The notes under the pieces are model-generated. The model was not told the origin of the DNA. It worked only from the letters and a program-made list of their open reading frames with translations, and searched no databases. Shown here piece after piece: positions 34,112-44,611 of a stretch of 64,000 nucleotides of DNA. The stretch covers positions 127,642,324 through 127,706,323 of the forward strand of contig NC_134460.1 in assembly GCF_047948215.1 (NCBI RefSeq), read 5' to 3'. A program made the position numbers and the translations under genes. Numbering within the stretch: position 1 is the first letter of the stretch; each line of letters starts with the position of its first letter. Source of the stretch: Lycorma delicatula. Its lineage: Eukaryota; Arthropoda; Insecta; Hemiptera; Fulgoridae.

Positions 34112-35355
34112 AAAAATATATGAATGAGATTTAAAAATTAAAATAACGAATACTCAAAAATATCTGAACCTTAAATAATGTTCAAAGTCTACTGTGTGCA
34201 AAGAAATAACCCAATCGTCTGAGATGCAAAGGCGGACTTTATGTGTATGTTTAATACTTATAAAGCAATCACACAAAGAAGGTTCAGTGGATGATAATGT
34301 TTAGAGAACAATAAGTACTATCGTTAAATATGTCATCAAAAGTAAATAAAAAGTCAATTTTTATAACTGAATCATTTCTCATAATTGTATTCTATTAATA
34401 TTGTTATTTTTAAAATAAGTAACACATTGAAAATAGGTGCAGACTTTAAAATACATCGAAATATTTTTCTTCGGATTAAATCTAAGAATGAGTCATAAGA
34501 ATCCATATTGATTCATTGATAGATGAGAAATTAAATTTAAAAAGGTGATTCATTTTTAGAATAAAATGAATCAACTATGAAAGAAAGAAGATAATTATTA
34601 TAAGTTAAATATTAACTCTTACATCTATTTTTGAGAATATTAAAATGTTGGAAGCAAAATTACTGGCAAACTAAGAGAAAAACTTAAAAAATTGAAGACT
34701 AATATTGTACAAAGTAGCAATCTGTTAAAAACAAATGTTTGATTAAAGTAATTAAAAAAAAATCTTTATAAATACGTTATGAGTGTAATCTTTCGTGGTA
34801 ACTCGAAGAAAAAAGAATATTATTTAGAAATTTCTTATGAGAACAATTTTGGTGGATTTTAAAAATTAGAGTGCTTAAAGTTGATACCCATTTCGTAATC
34901 GACGGAATTACAGGATATAGAGAAAGTATAAAGGAAACAAATATCACACTGCAAGTGATCAAATGTATTTTGTACCTGATATTTTAAAATTTGTAAAAAA
35001 TATTTTTCGATTTCGTTTGAATTAATTTATTTAGAATTGTAGGTAAACATTTTCTACTTTTCCTGTGTTCTAAAGCACTGTATAATGATGAAAAATAAGG
35101 AAGAAGTGATAATGGTTGGTTTATATATTAGAGAATAGATTATGCGTTGATTGCATCACATTGTTTTGAAATCAGAAGTAAGATTTAAAAATAATTATTA
35201 TAAAATGTAGTTAAACGACTAAAATCTTAACCTTTAAAATCAATCATTTTATGCAAACTTATCTATCGAAGTGTAAATAATTATTTTTATTATTATACAA
35301 AAACTTGAAGAAATCATGTTTCAAATGGAATTCTTTAATCCGGGAATGACTTCAA
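34112..35355. other. No gene seen; AT-rich spacer
   Basis: Nothing recognised; the 61-codon minus ORF at 34777-34962 is unremarkable. Confidence 0.45.
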
Positions 35356-35359
35356 ATTT

Positions 35360-35885
35360 CACAAATCTTATATATAAAGTCAAAAATTTGTTTTGTCTGT
35401 TTATTTGGTTGTTCTTCCATCAATCAAGCGAGAACCAACCAACCTTTTGCAAATTTACAGGATTTTCGATTTTCTACATTGTTATATTTCTGTTACCATG
35501 GCAACAGAAATAAGCTGTGAAATTTTCCTGGTCATAGGTGTGTGTAGTTTAGTTACCATAGTTACTGCTGTTCTGCTTTTGTAATCTAGTTACAATCAAT
35601 GTAATGTAGTGTCACTGCATTAATCATATACACTAGAATAATGTAATGTAGTTATACTGTCTAGTGTCAGTCAATGTTATCTAGTTAGTTTTTCAGATTT
35701 CTATGAAGTCTGAATATTTTAATTGTTATTTATCAGTATTTTTCTCACAACCAAGAGGGTAACCAGCATTGTTGGGGATTCAGAGGTAGATAAGAATCAT
35801 GAGCGAAGCGAGTTCTGCCCCTGGGAACCTTGCGGTTGGCCCCCGGGCTCCAGAGGGTGGAGCCGAACCGGCTATTGTTAAAATA
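35360..35885 (+). repeat. Dispersed repeat family 3, copy 2
   Basis: This is the partner of 29160-29695. It keeps TATATATAAAGTCAAAAATT, GTTACCATGGCAACAG, TTAGTTACCATAGTTACTGC, AGTCTGAATATTTTAATTG and a GC-rich end with ATGAGCGAAGCGAGTTCTGC. Overlapping ORFs at 35316-35584 and 35799-35981 fall inside the repeat and have no domain. A TAATGTAGT word is repeated around 35598-35650. Confidence 0.6.
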
Positions 35886-36978
35886 TATTTAAATTTAAAG
35901 AATTATTTTTTGAAATCGGTTTGTATTCCAATAAACCCAATATGTAACAGAATAATTTATAAAATTATTCATGAAGATTAAAATTATTAGGTATAAATCG
36001 ATATAAAAATAATTATTTTAATTAGTTTTTTAATGTGTTTTTGTTTCTATTTTTCAATAATAATTTTTAAATTATTCCCTAAAAAGGATTCAGTATTTCA
36101 GTTAACATTTTTCCATATTATCAGATACATAAATAGTAATTTTCATGTCTTTTGATTTGTTAAATATCTAAGTACACGTTATTTATTTTGTTAATTTTTT
36201 CTAACGAATCTTAAATGTTTTTAACTTTTATAAATAATTCTCCTTGTTACTTACTAGCTTTCTGAGCTGAAACTTGAAAAGATTATTTTAAATATAAATT
36301 TTCATGCAACCATGAAACGTATAGAAATCAATTGATGTGCCGTTAATTTGCAGTAAAATTAAAAAAAAAAATTAAGTTACCTATTTTAAATCTTGTATGA
36401 ATACAATTGCCTGAAAGGATAAACAGTATTTCTATAACAAAACATAATTATTAAAGGAAATAACTATTAATTAAACTTATTGTACTATATCACTCAATAG
36501 AACGTAAAGTGTATTGATATTAAATTAAACTGACTGGAAAAAGTATAAATACTTTAATGAGCACGTGCAAAAGTAATTGTAAAACCATCAGATATTATAT
36601 TGCTCAGACGTATTATGAATTAAACGTAAATGGTTACTGTATGACAAGATTTATATATTGTTCGCAATGTATTATTTAAATAATATTCCGAGAAATATCT
36701 CTAAACATTGATAAACTGGTACAGCATTACCTCTAAATTAAGTGGGCGGTGTTAATTAAAAATGGAAAATTCAAGTTTCTGGGTTAAAATGAAGAAATCA
36801 AATACAGTGATTAGATTTTGTTTTCCAGTGAACTTAAAGCGCTTTTAATTTCAGGACAGCAAACATTGTTGACTGTTAGTTTTGATAACCGGGTAAATTT
36901 TTATCATCATATTCTGCTTAGGACATTAACTGAAAATGATTATAACTAGAAGAAATGCTGGCCTAAGGCCCGACACAA
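35886..36978. other. No gene seen; AT-rich spacer
   Basis: Nothing recognised. Confidence 0.45.
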
Positions 36979-37043
36979 AAATGTTGCATGGTTTATATTT
37001 CATTACACATAATTTTATTAAATGTTTTTATCAATTGTCATCC
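36979..37043 (+). repeat. 65-bp block repeated at 56716-56780
   Basis: GGTTTATATTTCATTACACA..ATTTTATTAAATGTTTTT is matched by GGTTTATGTTTCATTACACC..ATTTTGTTAAATGTTTTT at 56716-56780. The identity is high enough to be a dispersed repeat, of unknown class. Confidence 0.6.
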
Positions 37044-37055
37044 GTATGTCGTCCG

Positions 37056-37294
37056 TAATACCATTCCTGAGATATACGGTTTACTGCCTTTACCAGGTTT
37101 AGAATTTTTGAACTCTCGACTTCGAAATCAGCTGATTTGCGATGACAAGTTCACCGGTAGACAAACTCGGTGGATTAGGAATGGTCAACCTGAGACTGTA
37201 CAAGACTACACTTTATTTACATTCATACATATAATCCTCATTGATTTTCTGAAGTAATACCTTACGGTGGTTTCGGAGGCTAAACAGAAAAAAG
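37056..37294 (+). mobile_element. tRNA-SINE (type A) with inverted 5' part
   Basis: The tail (37171-37294) is in plus orientation: GGAATGGTCAACCTGAGACT, GTACAAGACTACACTTTATT, GGAGGCTAAACAGAAAAAAG. The head (37056-37170) is in minus orientation: CATTCCTGAGATATACGG, TTGAACTCTCGACTTCG, TCAGCTGATTTGCGATGAC. The breakpoint falls in GGAATGGT in both parts. An inverted 5' piece followed by a forward 3' piece with an A-rich tail is the product expected from twin priming. The head also lacks about 70 bp of body, as in the copy at 19337. Confidence 0.75.
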
Positions 37295-37478
37295 AGAGAG
37301 CCTCACTCGCAGTACTCTCGTGAGGCCTGTTATTATTAATCAGAAATTTGTTTACTTTATTTAATATTATTTTATTTAACATAAATGCAATCTGTTTTTT
37401 TGTTATATTATTCATTCCGAATAATTTGATTCATTCAGTTCAAACCCATATACACAGTGGTAGAGGCTCACAGTTCAA
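37295..37478. other. No gene seen; AT-rich spacer
   Basis: Minus ORF 37206-37415 overlaps the SINE tail and is chance. Confidence 0.4.
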
Positions 37479-37502
37479 AGTTCATTAATTCAATTCATTA
37501 AA
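37479..37502 (+). repeat. 24-bp direct repeat, copy 1
   Basis: AGTTCATTAATTCAATTCAT (and AAA after 1 bp) recurs with one change at 37753-37776. The two flank the TA tract and the LINE-type 3' end. Confidence 0.75.
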
Positions 37503-37555
37503 TTTTTGTGCTTCAACCGGTAAATCTTCACTACTACATATATTTTTATAAATAT

Positions 37556-37562
<7 letters not shown>

Positions 37563-37604
<42 letters not shown>
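37563..37604. repeat. (TA)n microsatellite
   Basis: TA run of about 42 bp followed by TACATATATATACATACATACAT-type sequence. The minus ORF at 37485-37670 is its translation. Confidence 0.95.
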
Positions 37605-37610
<6 letters not shown>

Positions 37611-37624
37611 TATACATACATACA

Positions 37625-37740
37625 TATTTATATAGCCTATGACACTCCCGGAACGTAAGGAGTCCAACACGGAGTCATTTATCTAAATCGGTTCGGCCGT
37701 TGAGCTGCTACGGTGGAACAAACATACATACAAATAGGAG
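37625..37740 (+). mobile_element. Short RTE-type LINE 3' end (candidate)
   Basis: GACACTCCCGGAACGTAAGG, then AAATCGGTTCGGCCGTTGAG, then CTACGGTGGAACAAACATAC plus ATACAAA resembles the 3' ends of RTE-type LINEs (AAATCGGTTCAGCCGTT.. ending in CATACATAC). Only about 115 bp is present, so this is a very short 5'-truncated piece, or an SINE or MITE with the same end. Confidence 0.45.
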
Positions 37741-37752
37741 CCCACGGTACAC

Positions 37753-37776
37753 AGTTCATTAATTCAGTTCATTAAA
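37753..37776 (+). repeat. 24-bp direct repeat, copy 2
   Basis: AGTTCATTAATTCAGTTCAT.. pairs with 37479-37502. It is followed by GTCTGCTTCA, where copy 1 has TTTTGTGCTTCA, so the repeat may extend to about 35 bp. Confidence 0.7.
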
Positions 37777-37960
37777 GTCTGCTTCATTGAAAATAAAAAT
37801 ATGAGCACATACAGCAAACAAACCAATGCATCATGCTTCTTGATTTGGAAGATGTTATGTATGGTGGTGTAGCAATATTTCATTATTTAATTTCAATATC
37901 TTTGTCGATGTTTCGTATTACTTCATGCCTGAGTTCCGGTTGTTTTAAGTTAAGATGGAT

Positions 37961-37975
37961 AAACCTGAATTTATT
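37961..37975. repeat. TSD of the split SINE, left copy
   Basis: AAACCTGAATTTATT is repeated exactly at 39480-39494. Confidence 0.92.
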
Positions 37976-38113
37976 CTCTTTTTTCTGTTTAGCCTCCGGA
38001 CCACCGTATTCCTTCAGAGGATGAGTGAGGATGGTATGTATGAATGTAAATGAATTGTAATCTTGTACAGTCTCAGGTCGACCATTCCTGAGATGTGTGG
38101 TTAATTGAAACCC

Positions 38114-38128
38114 AACACCATCCAAAGA
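38114..38128. repeat. TSD of the LINE insertion, left copy
   Basis: AACACCATCCAAAGA, repeated exactly at 39328-39342. The first two bases overlap the poly-A of the LINE, so 13-15 bp is the secure length. Confidence 0.88.
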
Positions 38129-38134
38129 TCTTTT

Positions 38135-39002
38135 CAGCCTCATGCGGTCGAGGCTGTACAGAAAAGTAAACAAACAGCGGCTGTGGTGTGCAGGCTAATG
38201 AGCAGGACTGATGGACAGAGTTTGGCGAAAAGGAGGCTATTGGCATCAGTGGCTCGGTCCGTCATCATGTATGCGGTTCCGGTATGGAAACGAGTGTTGA
38301 AGAAGAAGAAGACCCGGAACCAATTGTTAAGCCTTCAGAGGCCCTTGGCTATTCGAGCAGTTCGGGCGTATCGTACAGTCTCGACCGTTGGTGGTGGTGA
38401 TGGCTGGGATCCCGCCGTGGGATCTTGTAGCGGACGAAATGGTGAAAAGAGCAGAAGGGCAACCGAAATATTCAGGCGAAAGGGGAAATATTGGATAAGT
38501 GGCAGCGGAGGTGGTCAAATAGTCAGGTGGGTAAACAGAAATTTGTTTACCCACCTCGTTTGTTTGCCTCCTCGTCCTCATGACGAGGAGGCTAATGCCG
38601 CAGATTAAGCCAAGGCTGATCAGGAACTTGGTGAGGTCAACTATGAATCGACACAATTCTTGAATGGCCATGGCTGTTTTAATAAGTTCCTCTGTGATAA
38701 GAAGAGGAGGAAGTCGCCGGAGTGTAGGTATTGCGGGCAATGCGATACGGTGGAACAGATGGTGTTTAACTGTTTTAGATGGGATGAGTCTAGGAGGGAA
38801 GTGCTGGCTACTGTTGGTGCCATAACTTAGATGGGAGGACGCTAGGAGAGAAGTGCTGGCTACTGTTGGTGCTATAACACCGGATAATGTGATAGAGGCA
38901 ATGTTGCATAGCCCTAGAAGCTGGAACCTGATTGGTAGGACGGTGAGCAACATTTTGAAAAGGAGGGCGATGGAGGAAGTTGAACAGGAAGAGGATGGTA
39001 CC
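38135..39002 (+). pseudogene. R1-like LINE Pol C-terminus pseudogene
   Basis: The 38105-38608 reading frame gives QKSKQTAAVVCRLMSRTDGQ, RRLLASVARSVIMYAVPVW and LQRPLAIRAVRAYRTVSTVG, the R1-clade region after the palm (normally LLYGAPVW..RxxALRVxxAYRTVS). The frame breaks near 38400, where WDPAVGS replaces the expected P-W-D-L text. A zinc-knuckle remnant near 38716-38785 reads ECRYCGQCDTVEQMVFNC; the expected His is Gln. A 52-bp tandem duplication follows. A final in-frame piece reads ITPDNVIEAMLHSPRSWNLI then GRTVSNILKRRAMEEVEQEE before a stop at about 39002. The long minus-strand ORF at 38327-38953 is only its shadow. Confidence 0.83.
38776..38879 (+). repeat. 52-bp tandem duplication inside the LINE ORF
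   Basis: TAGATGGGA.GA.(G/T)CTAGGAG(G/A)GAAGTG.. occupies 38776-38827 and again 38828-38879 with a few differences. 52 is not a multiple of 3, so it shifts the frame. In related proteins this WDE.R..VL...G segment occurs once. Confidence 0.88.
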
Positions 39003-39479
39003 TAGTTGGGTAGTGTAGGGTATGGCTGGATAGCCCCGTTCATGAGGAGTGCGATGCTGAGGTGTCGCACTTCCGATGAGTGACTGGGGACTCCTGGGGT
39101 GAGTAGTGTAAAGACCTAGTCGCGATCGGAAGTCCCGTGTGGTTTACCTCTGATTTGAGGCAGGCAATTGAGAGGACCTAGTCCCGGTTGACCGGGTGGT
39201 ACCCCATGTCGGGGTTGGCATAGCCGGCTCCGGCATGATCGCCCGGATGGTTAGAGGCAATAGCACCCCTAGAACCGAGTGTGCTTCCGCGACGGGTCTG
39301 GGCCGAGGGGGATGGGATCAAAAAAAAAACACCATCCAAAGAACACCGGTATCCACGATCTAGTATTCAAATCCGTTTAAAATTAACTGTCGTTACTAGG
39401 ATTTGAACCTTAGAACTATCGACTTCGAAATCATGTGATTTAAGATGACGAGTTTAACCACTAGAGAAATCCGTGGATT

Positions 39480-39494
39480 AAACCTGAATTTATT
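39480..39494. repeat. TSD of the split SINE, right copy
   Basis: AAACCTGAATTTATT, exact partner of 37961-37975. Confidence 0.92.
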
Positions 39495-41022
39495 ATCTTT
39501 AAATAATTAAAAAGTAAATATAATTTGTAAATTGTAAATAAACAGTAAAATTAAGTGTCATTTCTTAATATTTTACGTACTCGGTTGCAACTTAAATTAT
39601 GATAAGTAAATTTACCTTTTACAACATATTTTGCAAATTTTTGAATTTAATTTATCCTAATTATGTATATATTCGCATATATATATATTTAAAATTGCAT
39701 TTTCTTATTTATAATGAATTTTATATTTTATTTATTTAAAGGGAATTGTTTCTACCACGATGTTATTTATTCTACTACGATTAATAAGTAGTGTTCTTGT
39801 TTCACTGATAGTATTATTTTATCTTATTTTAATACTCCAATTTTCCAGTTGTCAATTAAAAAAATTAAGCTGTAGAATGTTTGGTTTTACATTCATGAAC
39901 GTTACTTAGTTACAATTGGTAAAAGCAATAATAAAAATCATACGTAATAAAACATAAACCATGTCGCGGCGCCTCTTTTCTCATGCATTATATTATTAAT
40001 ATTAAATAAAATAAAATAATTAAATAACACTCGGAGCGTTATAATCTGCGTAATATTTAATTTACATTTATCTAAAGTACTGTACTTTTATATCCATTTA
40101 AAATAGTTTTTAATTTTTGAGAAGGAGTAAATTATAACCACCATCCGTCGTTATATTTTCCCAAAATTGAAATAAATTAAGTCTTAATTTTGCGATTGAA
40201 AGAAATATTTGGAATACTCGTTACTGTCATGAAAAAATAGATGCAACTATTCAGAAATTAAAGAGGCTCATAAATATATTACCAAGTAAGATTACTTTGT
40301 TTTTATGTAGGCGGATAAAAGTTAAATTTTAAGATAGTATAAATAAAAAGTTAAAGTAAATCAGCCATTAGAAAATGAATGTGTGTTCATATGAATTGGA
40401 CGGTGTAAAACTTATATTAAAATATTCATATTTATATACGAAAAGAAATATAACAACTGGAAGAAAACTGAAAACTAATAACGATCAAAATTAAGATTTA
40501 ATTAACTATTTAATTAATTCAACACTCCATTAAAATAACCACTGTAAATTGGAGTCAAATAGTAATAATAAAAACAATAAAGTCTGTTTCTAATAATGAA
40601 GTCATGTAATGCCAGACTGCTGTCCGAAATGACAACTCTCGCCTATTAAAAAACCCCCTCTATATTTCACAACTCGAAGAAACTTTTTGAACAAACAAAG
40701 CTATTTAAAATAGAAGTTACGCGTATTTATATAGTTTTAGATTAGGCTAGTAATTTAACGTTTACGCAAGGATATTTTCTTTAGTAATATTAGCGTAATA
40801 CTAATAACAATAATGTGATATAATATCATAAGGCTTGAAAGGTATTTGTTAAGAGCCATAAACGACTTCAAGTAGCATGGATAAGAAGTTAAGTAAGAGA
40901 GTATGTGTAAAAGAAAGATGGTGAATTAAAGAGAAAAGGAGAGAAGAAATTTACGAGGTTTAAGAGCACTTAGGTTAATTCAAAGCAGGAGGATATGTAC
41001 TATGTAAATAAGGAATTGTAGT
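39495..41022. other. No gene seen; AT-rich spacer
   Basis: Nothing recognised. Confidence 0.45.
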
Positions 41023-41265
41023 TTATAAACTTGAACTGAAGCAAGCAAACGGGGGCTCCTGGGTCTTGCTGTTACTATAACCGCACGAGGTCTTACTTCT
41101 TACTGCAGCACCACCAGCAACAACGAACAGCATCACCGACGGTAATGCATACTCTATCTGGGTAGGTAACACACCTCTTAACTGAACTACATGAATATTT
41201 ATTGATACAAAACCGCAATGAAACTTAACAAAAATAAAATATTCCACATACAGAATAATATACAT
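41023..41265 (-). other. Higher-complexity block, possible exon
   Basis: An 80-codon minus-strand ORF in a short GC-richer island. It contains PTQIEYALPSVMLFVVAGGA, a plausible hydrophobic segment, then AVRSKTSCGYSNSKTQEPPF. Possible 3' splice sites (GTAGTTCAG, CCTACCCAG) precede it and GCTGCA/GTAAGA could be a 5' site. I recognise no family. It may equally be a relic of a repeat. Confidence 0.25.
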
Positions 41266-43872
41266 TTTTATTTTCCTTTTTTTTACATTGAATAAATTTA
41301 ATTATGCTAATAAGTAAGAAAATAATTTAAATTATAAAATAAAATAAACTATTTTATTACTTTAATGGAATAAATATGTAAACAAGCTTGCGGTACGGTA
41401 TACCAAAGTTATTGTCAATCACATAAACATGTTTTCTACTATTGAAAACGGTATTTTAAAAATAAAAATAAATTACATGTTTAAAATTTACATAACTAAG
41501 GTTTATTTAACCTTCAATAATAATATTCTTAACCGGTTTATGAATCTTCAAAGGGTTTACCAAACAAGTAATGGATAAGATAGTAGTTATAATAGAGGTA
41601 AAAATCTATTTTTAACTTCAAATTTCAGATGATAGAATTCCGTAAAAAAAAAAATAAAAATAATAACATTTATTTCATGAGTAAACCATGCTTCATAAGA
41701 TATTTAAAATAAAACGTTAAGAAATACTTAAATGAAATACCTATATGAGGACAATATGTTGTAAATATAATACTAATTACCACTTATCTAATATGATTGT
41801 ATACTAGATAAATATAACACTGTATGCCCTACATACTCGTATCTGAAATAAAACAGGAATAGGGAGCCGGAAATTTTGATTCATAAAATCAGCTGTCCTT
41901 TTACAATTTATATTATAATAACATTTTCATTTATCCTTCAAGATGTAGTAAAATTTGATTATATAAATGAGTATTATACTTAATTATACGTTATTTTTTC
42001 TTTCTAAAGAATGATTTTATAAAAAAACTAACAAATCTCGATCGTTACTGTTTAATTTCATTTCTTAAGAAACCATCCAATTGCCAATGAGAGATGAATT
42101 CAAGAAACAACTTCACAGTAGTAAAAAAAATCAATTTACAAAATTATAATCAAATATTCAACAGACTTAGCAAACAAACCTTAATGGATCTCAATAAATT
42201 GAATTTAAAGGCATAGAAATTTATTTTATTCTAGTCGCCACGAGAAAACCATTTTTAATCGATGATGAATAAATATAACGATGTGAGTAATCAAGAGACT
42301 TTTGACTACAATTAGAATATTAACTCTCAGTGAAGCATGAGAGTAAATGTCATCTCACCCTTATAGCCTTATATGGTAACTGTAAATTAATTATATTTTT
42401 AATTTATCCACATATAGTAACAATATCATATTAATATGAAAAATTTATATTTATTTTAAATAAATGTAAAGCAATAATTATGAGCAATTAATTATTTAAA
42501 TTAGATTATATTAGTTTTTGAGCAAATCTATAAATAGAAAATTTGTAGAATTGAAATTTAACGTAGACTAAATCTGTAAGAGAAAAATAAAAACAAAATA
42601 AACGGTATATAAAAACATAAATACATGCGTAAGTAACAAAAAAATACATTTATATATAAATATTTTAAAGAATTATTTAAATCCTAGATATAGTAAAATA
42701 AAATAAGCATTTAAAAAAAATCTTGTTTAACCAACAAAAAAAAAATAAAGAAAAAAATTAAGATACGAGTTACGAAACTGCATATGCAAGGACAGAAAAG
42801 AGATTTAGCAAATTCATATATAGAAGTCACAAGAAACGGATAAAACAGAAGCCTTAGTTTTACAGCGAAACTCTCATGCATTTTTAACCTGTCTCAAGAT
42901 CTATATTAGGCTATAAATAAAAATAAAATAAAAATAATAAGACACTACGTTCAGGTTTCTCGCAGTTTCAACAAATTTATAGCCACATTACAATTCTTTT
43001 ACTTCCACCTTCAACTTAACAAATGGTAACAATTTAAACAATGAATTATTGTCACTAAAAATTTAAATTATTACAATAAAAAATATTACTGTCATTAAAT
43101 TAATATAAAACAATGTAACTGGCATTAAATAGAATTATCTCATACGTATATTTTTTGTGAAATATTTAAGTGCGACGTTCTTCTTCATAATTTTTCATTT
43201 CGTACATATAAAAGACCTATCTACTTTAACAAAATATTTTTTTTCACATTTCTAAAGCTACAATCATTTTAAAAATATTACATTAGATTATTAAAGACAA
43301 AACCCGAATAAAGGTATTAAAAAAATAAAATATCCTACACAATAAAAGATACTTCTGGTTTAAAATTCGAAAATTGAATTGTCATAAACAAGACAGATTT
43401 AATATTACGTGACGGTTATTTTTAATTGATATAATAACTGCTATATAACAATTTATGTATGATAAATTTATTAATATAATTATCATAAAATGTTTCATTA
43501 CCACGTAAAAAATTAAATTTGTGTTTATTTCACATTAAATTTACCTTTCGTTTTTCAGTGATTACTTATTTATCAGGTTCGATCCCATGGCGGTCGGCCA
43601 GTTAATATAAACCAAAGTAAGATTTTTTAAGGTTTTACTGGGACCAAAAATGTATCTGTTTTAAATATATTTTCTTTTATTTTCAGGTAATATTTTGCTG
43701 TTCTTCAACCTTCATATAGCTTAAGATTAACAAATTTTCTTAAGTAAAGTTTACTTTAAATTTAACACCTCTTTCAATAACGGATTAAAGGAAAAAATAA
43801 GATTTTCAAAAAAGTTCTCTGCATTTTAAATCCGGAGTCTACTATTCTAAAACATTGTAAATATTTCTTAAT
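41266..43872. other. No gene seen; AT-rich DNA, one possible SINE-head scrap
   Basis: 43578-43600 reads CAGGTTCGATCCCATGGCGG, a good B-box, followed by GGTCGGCCAGTTAATATAAA. I find no A-box upstream at tRNA spacing, so it is only a possible SINE scrap. The rest is AT-rich. Confidence 0.35.
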
Positions 43873-44380
43873 ACTTCCATACGTGAAGTGAGAAATATTT
43901 AAACCAAAGGGAAGTAGAGCAAAAGAATAAAAAAAAAAACATGTATTTCAACTTTAAGTGGGGGTTGATATTTTTTTGAAATTTTTTTATTTTTTTTATT
44001 TATATACGCATAGTAGGAAACAAATTTGCTTTTGTAAAATTTGTTCTACTATAATTTTGAAGAAAATCAAATTTTTTCGGGATATCCCCCTCCTTATATA
44101 AATTTTAAATAAATCAATATTATTCAAATACCGTTATATATGATCAATGACTCATATATATAAATATTTAGACCAAATTTGAAGAAAATCAGTTTGGTCC
44201 GACCTGAGATATTAGGCTAAAAAAAATGCGCACATATATACGTAATATATATGTACACATAAATATTTTTTTTTGTCTAGATGAACCATAAAAATTTTCA
44301 AACAATCCTATATCCCACTTTTGATAACATCATATTTTCTCCTTTAACAAAACTACTCTAGCTACTTTCGCCAGGAAAGT
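43873..44380 (+). repeat. MITE-like repeat family 2, complete copy
   Basis: 508 bp, matched block by block with 172-731. The left end ACTTCCATACGTGAAGT and the right end (read inward) ACTTTCCTGGCGAAAGT are each imperfect palindromes and resemble each other. They also resemble the family 1 end ACTTCCTTGCACGAAGT. No ORF. Short AAT words flank both sides but a TSD is not certain. Confidence 0.7.
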
Positions 44381-44485
44381 AATAATATATTATCATAAAA
44401 AAATTTTATGGGTAGTATACTGATTGAATGAACAAACATAATTCAAATTCAAATTCATTTGGTCGAGAATAAGCGTCGACCAAAT

Positions 44486-44611
44486 TATAATTACAATCGA
44501 CTCTCGATAACATAAACGTTAATAATCGAATTCCTTGATGACGCGAACATTTTTCATTTCCCTTGAGAAATCCTGCCTTCCTCGAAAAAACGAGTGTAAT
44601 TATAAAAAAAA
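44486..44611 (+). repeat. pogo/Tigger-like element, left part (candidate)
   Basis: GACTCTCGATAACATAAACG, TTAATAATCGAATTCCTTG, ATGACGCGAACATTTTTCAT has the repeating GATAAC..CGAA character of insect pogo/Tigger ends. A matching style of sequence lies on the other side of the Helitron at 46024-46160. Family assignment is inference. Confidence 0.4.

Larger units (their letters stand above)
38129..39327 (+). mobile_element. R1-like LINE, 5'-truncated, with poly-A and TSD
   Basis: A 1.2-kb GC-rich insertion inside the SINE. It holds the last third of Pol and a 3' UTR of about 320 bp ending GGGATGGGATC plus poly-A. The high GC against AT-rich flanks fits an element with its own base composition. 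The TSD lies at 38114-38128 and 39328-39342. It is later than the SINE because it interrupts it. Confidence 0.88.
37976..39479 (-). mobile_element. tRNA-SINE (type A), full length, split by an R1-like LINE
   Basis: On the minus strand the SINE head is at 39360-39479: B-box-like AAGGTTCAAATCCTAGTAAC, body GGATACCGGTGTTCTTTGG. It is interrupted in the TGGTGTTGGGTTTCAATT block and continues at 37976-38128: CACATCTCAGGAATGGTCGA, CCTGAGACTGTACAAGATTA, GGAGGCTAAACAGAAAA. An exact 15-bp TSD surrounds the whole locus. Removing 38129-39342 restores a SINE of about 290 bp, the same length as the copy at 5635. Confidence 0.92.

Noticed and set aside
35799..35981. 60-codon ORF starting MSEASSAPGNLAVGPRAPEG
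   Set aside because: It lies in the GC-rich end of dispersed repeat family 3 and runs into AT-rich flank.
38327..38953. 208-codon minus-strand ORF
   Set aside because: It is antisense to the R1-like LINE coding region and overlaps its known motifs; it has no family features.
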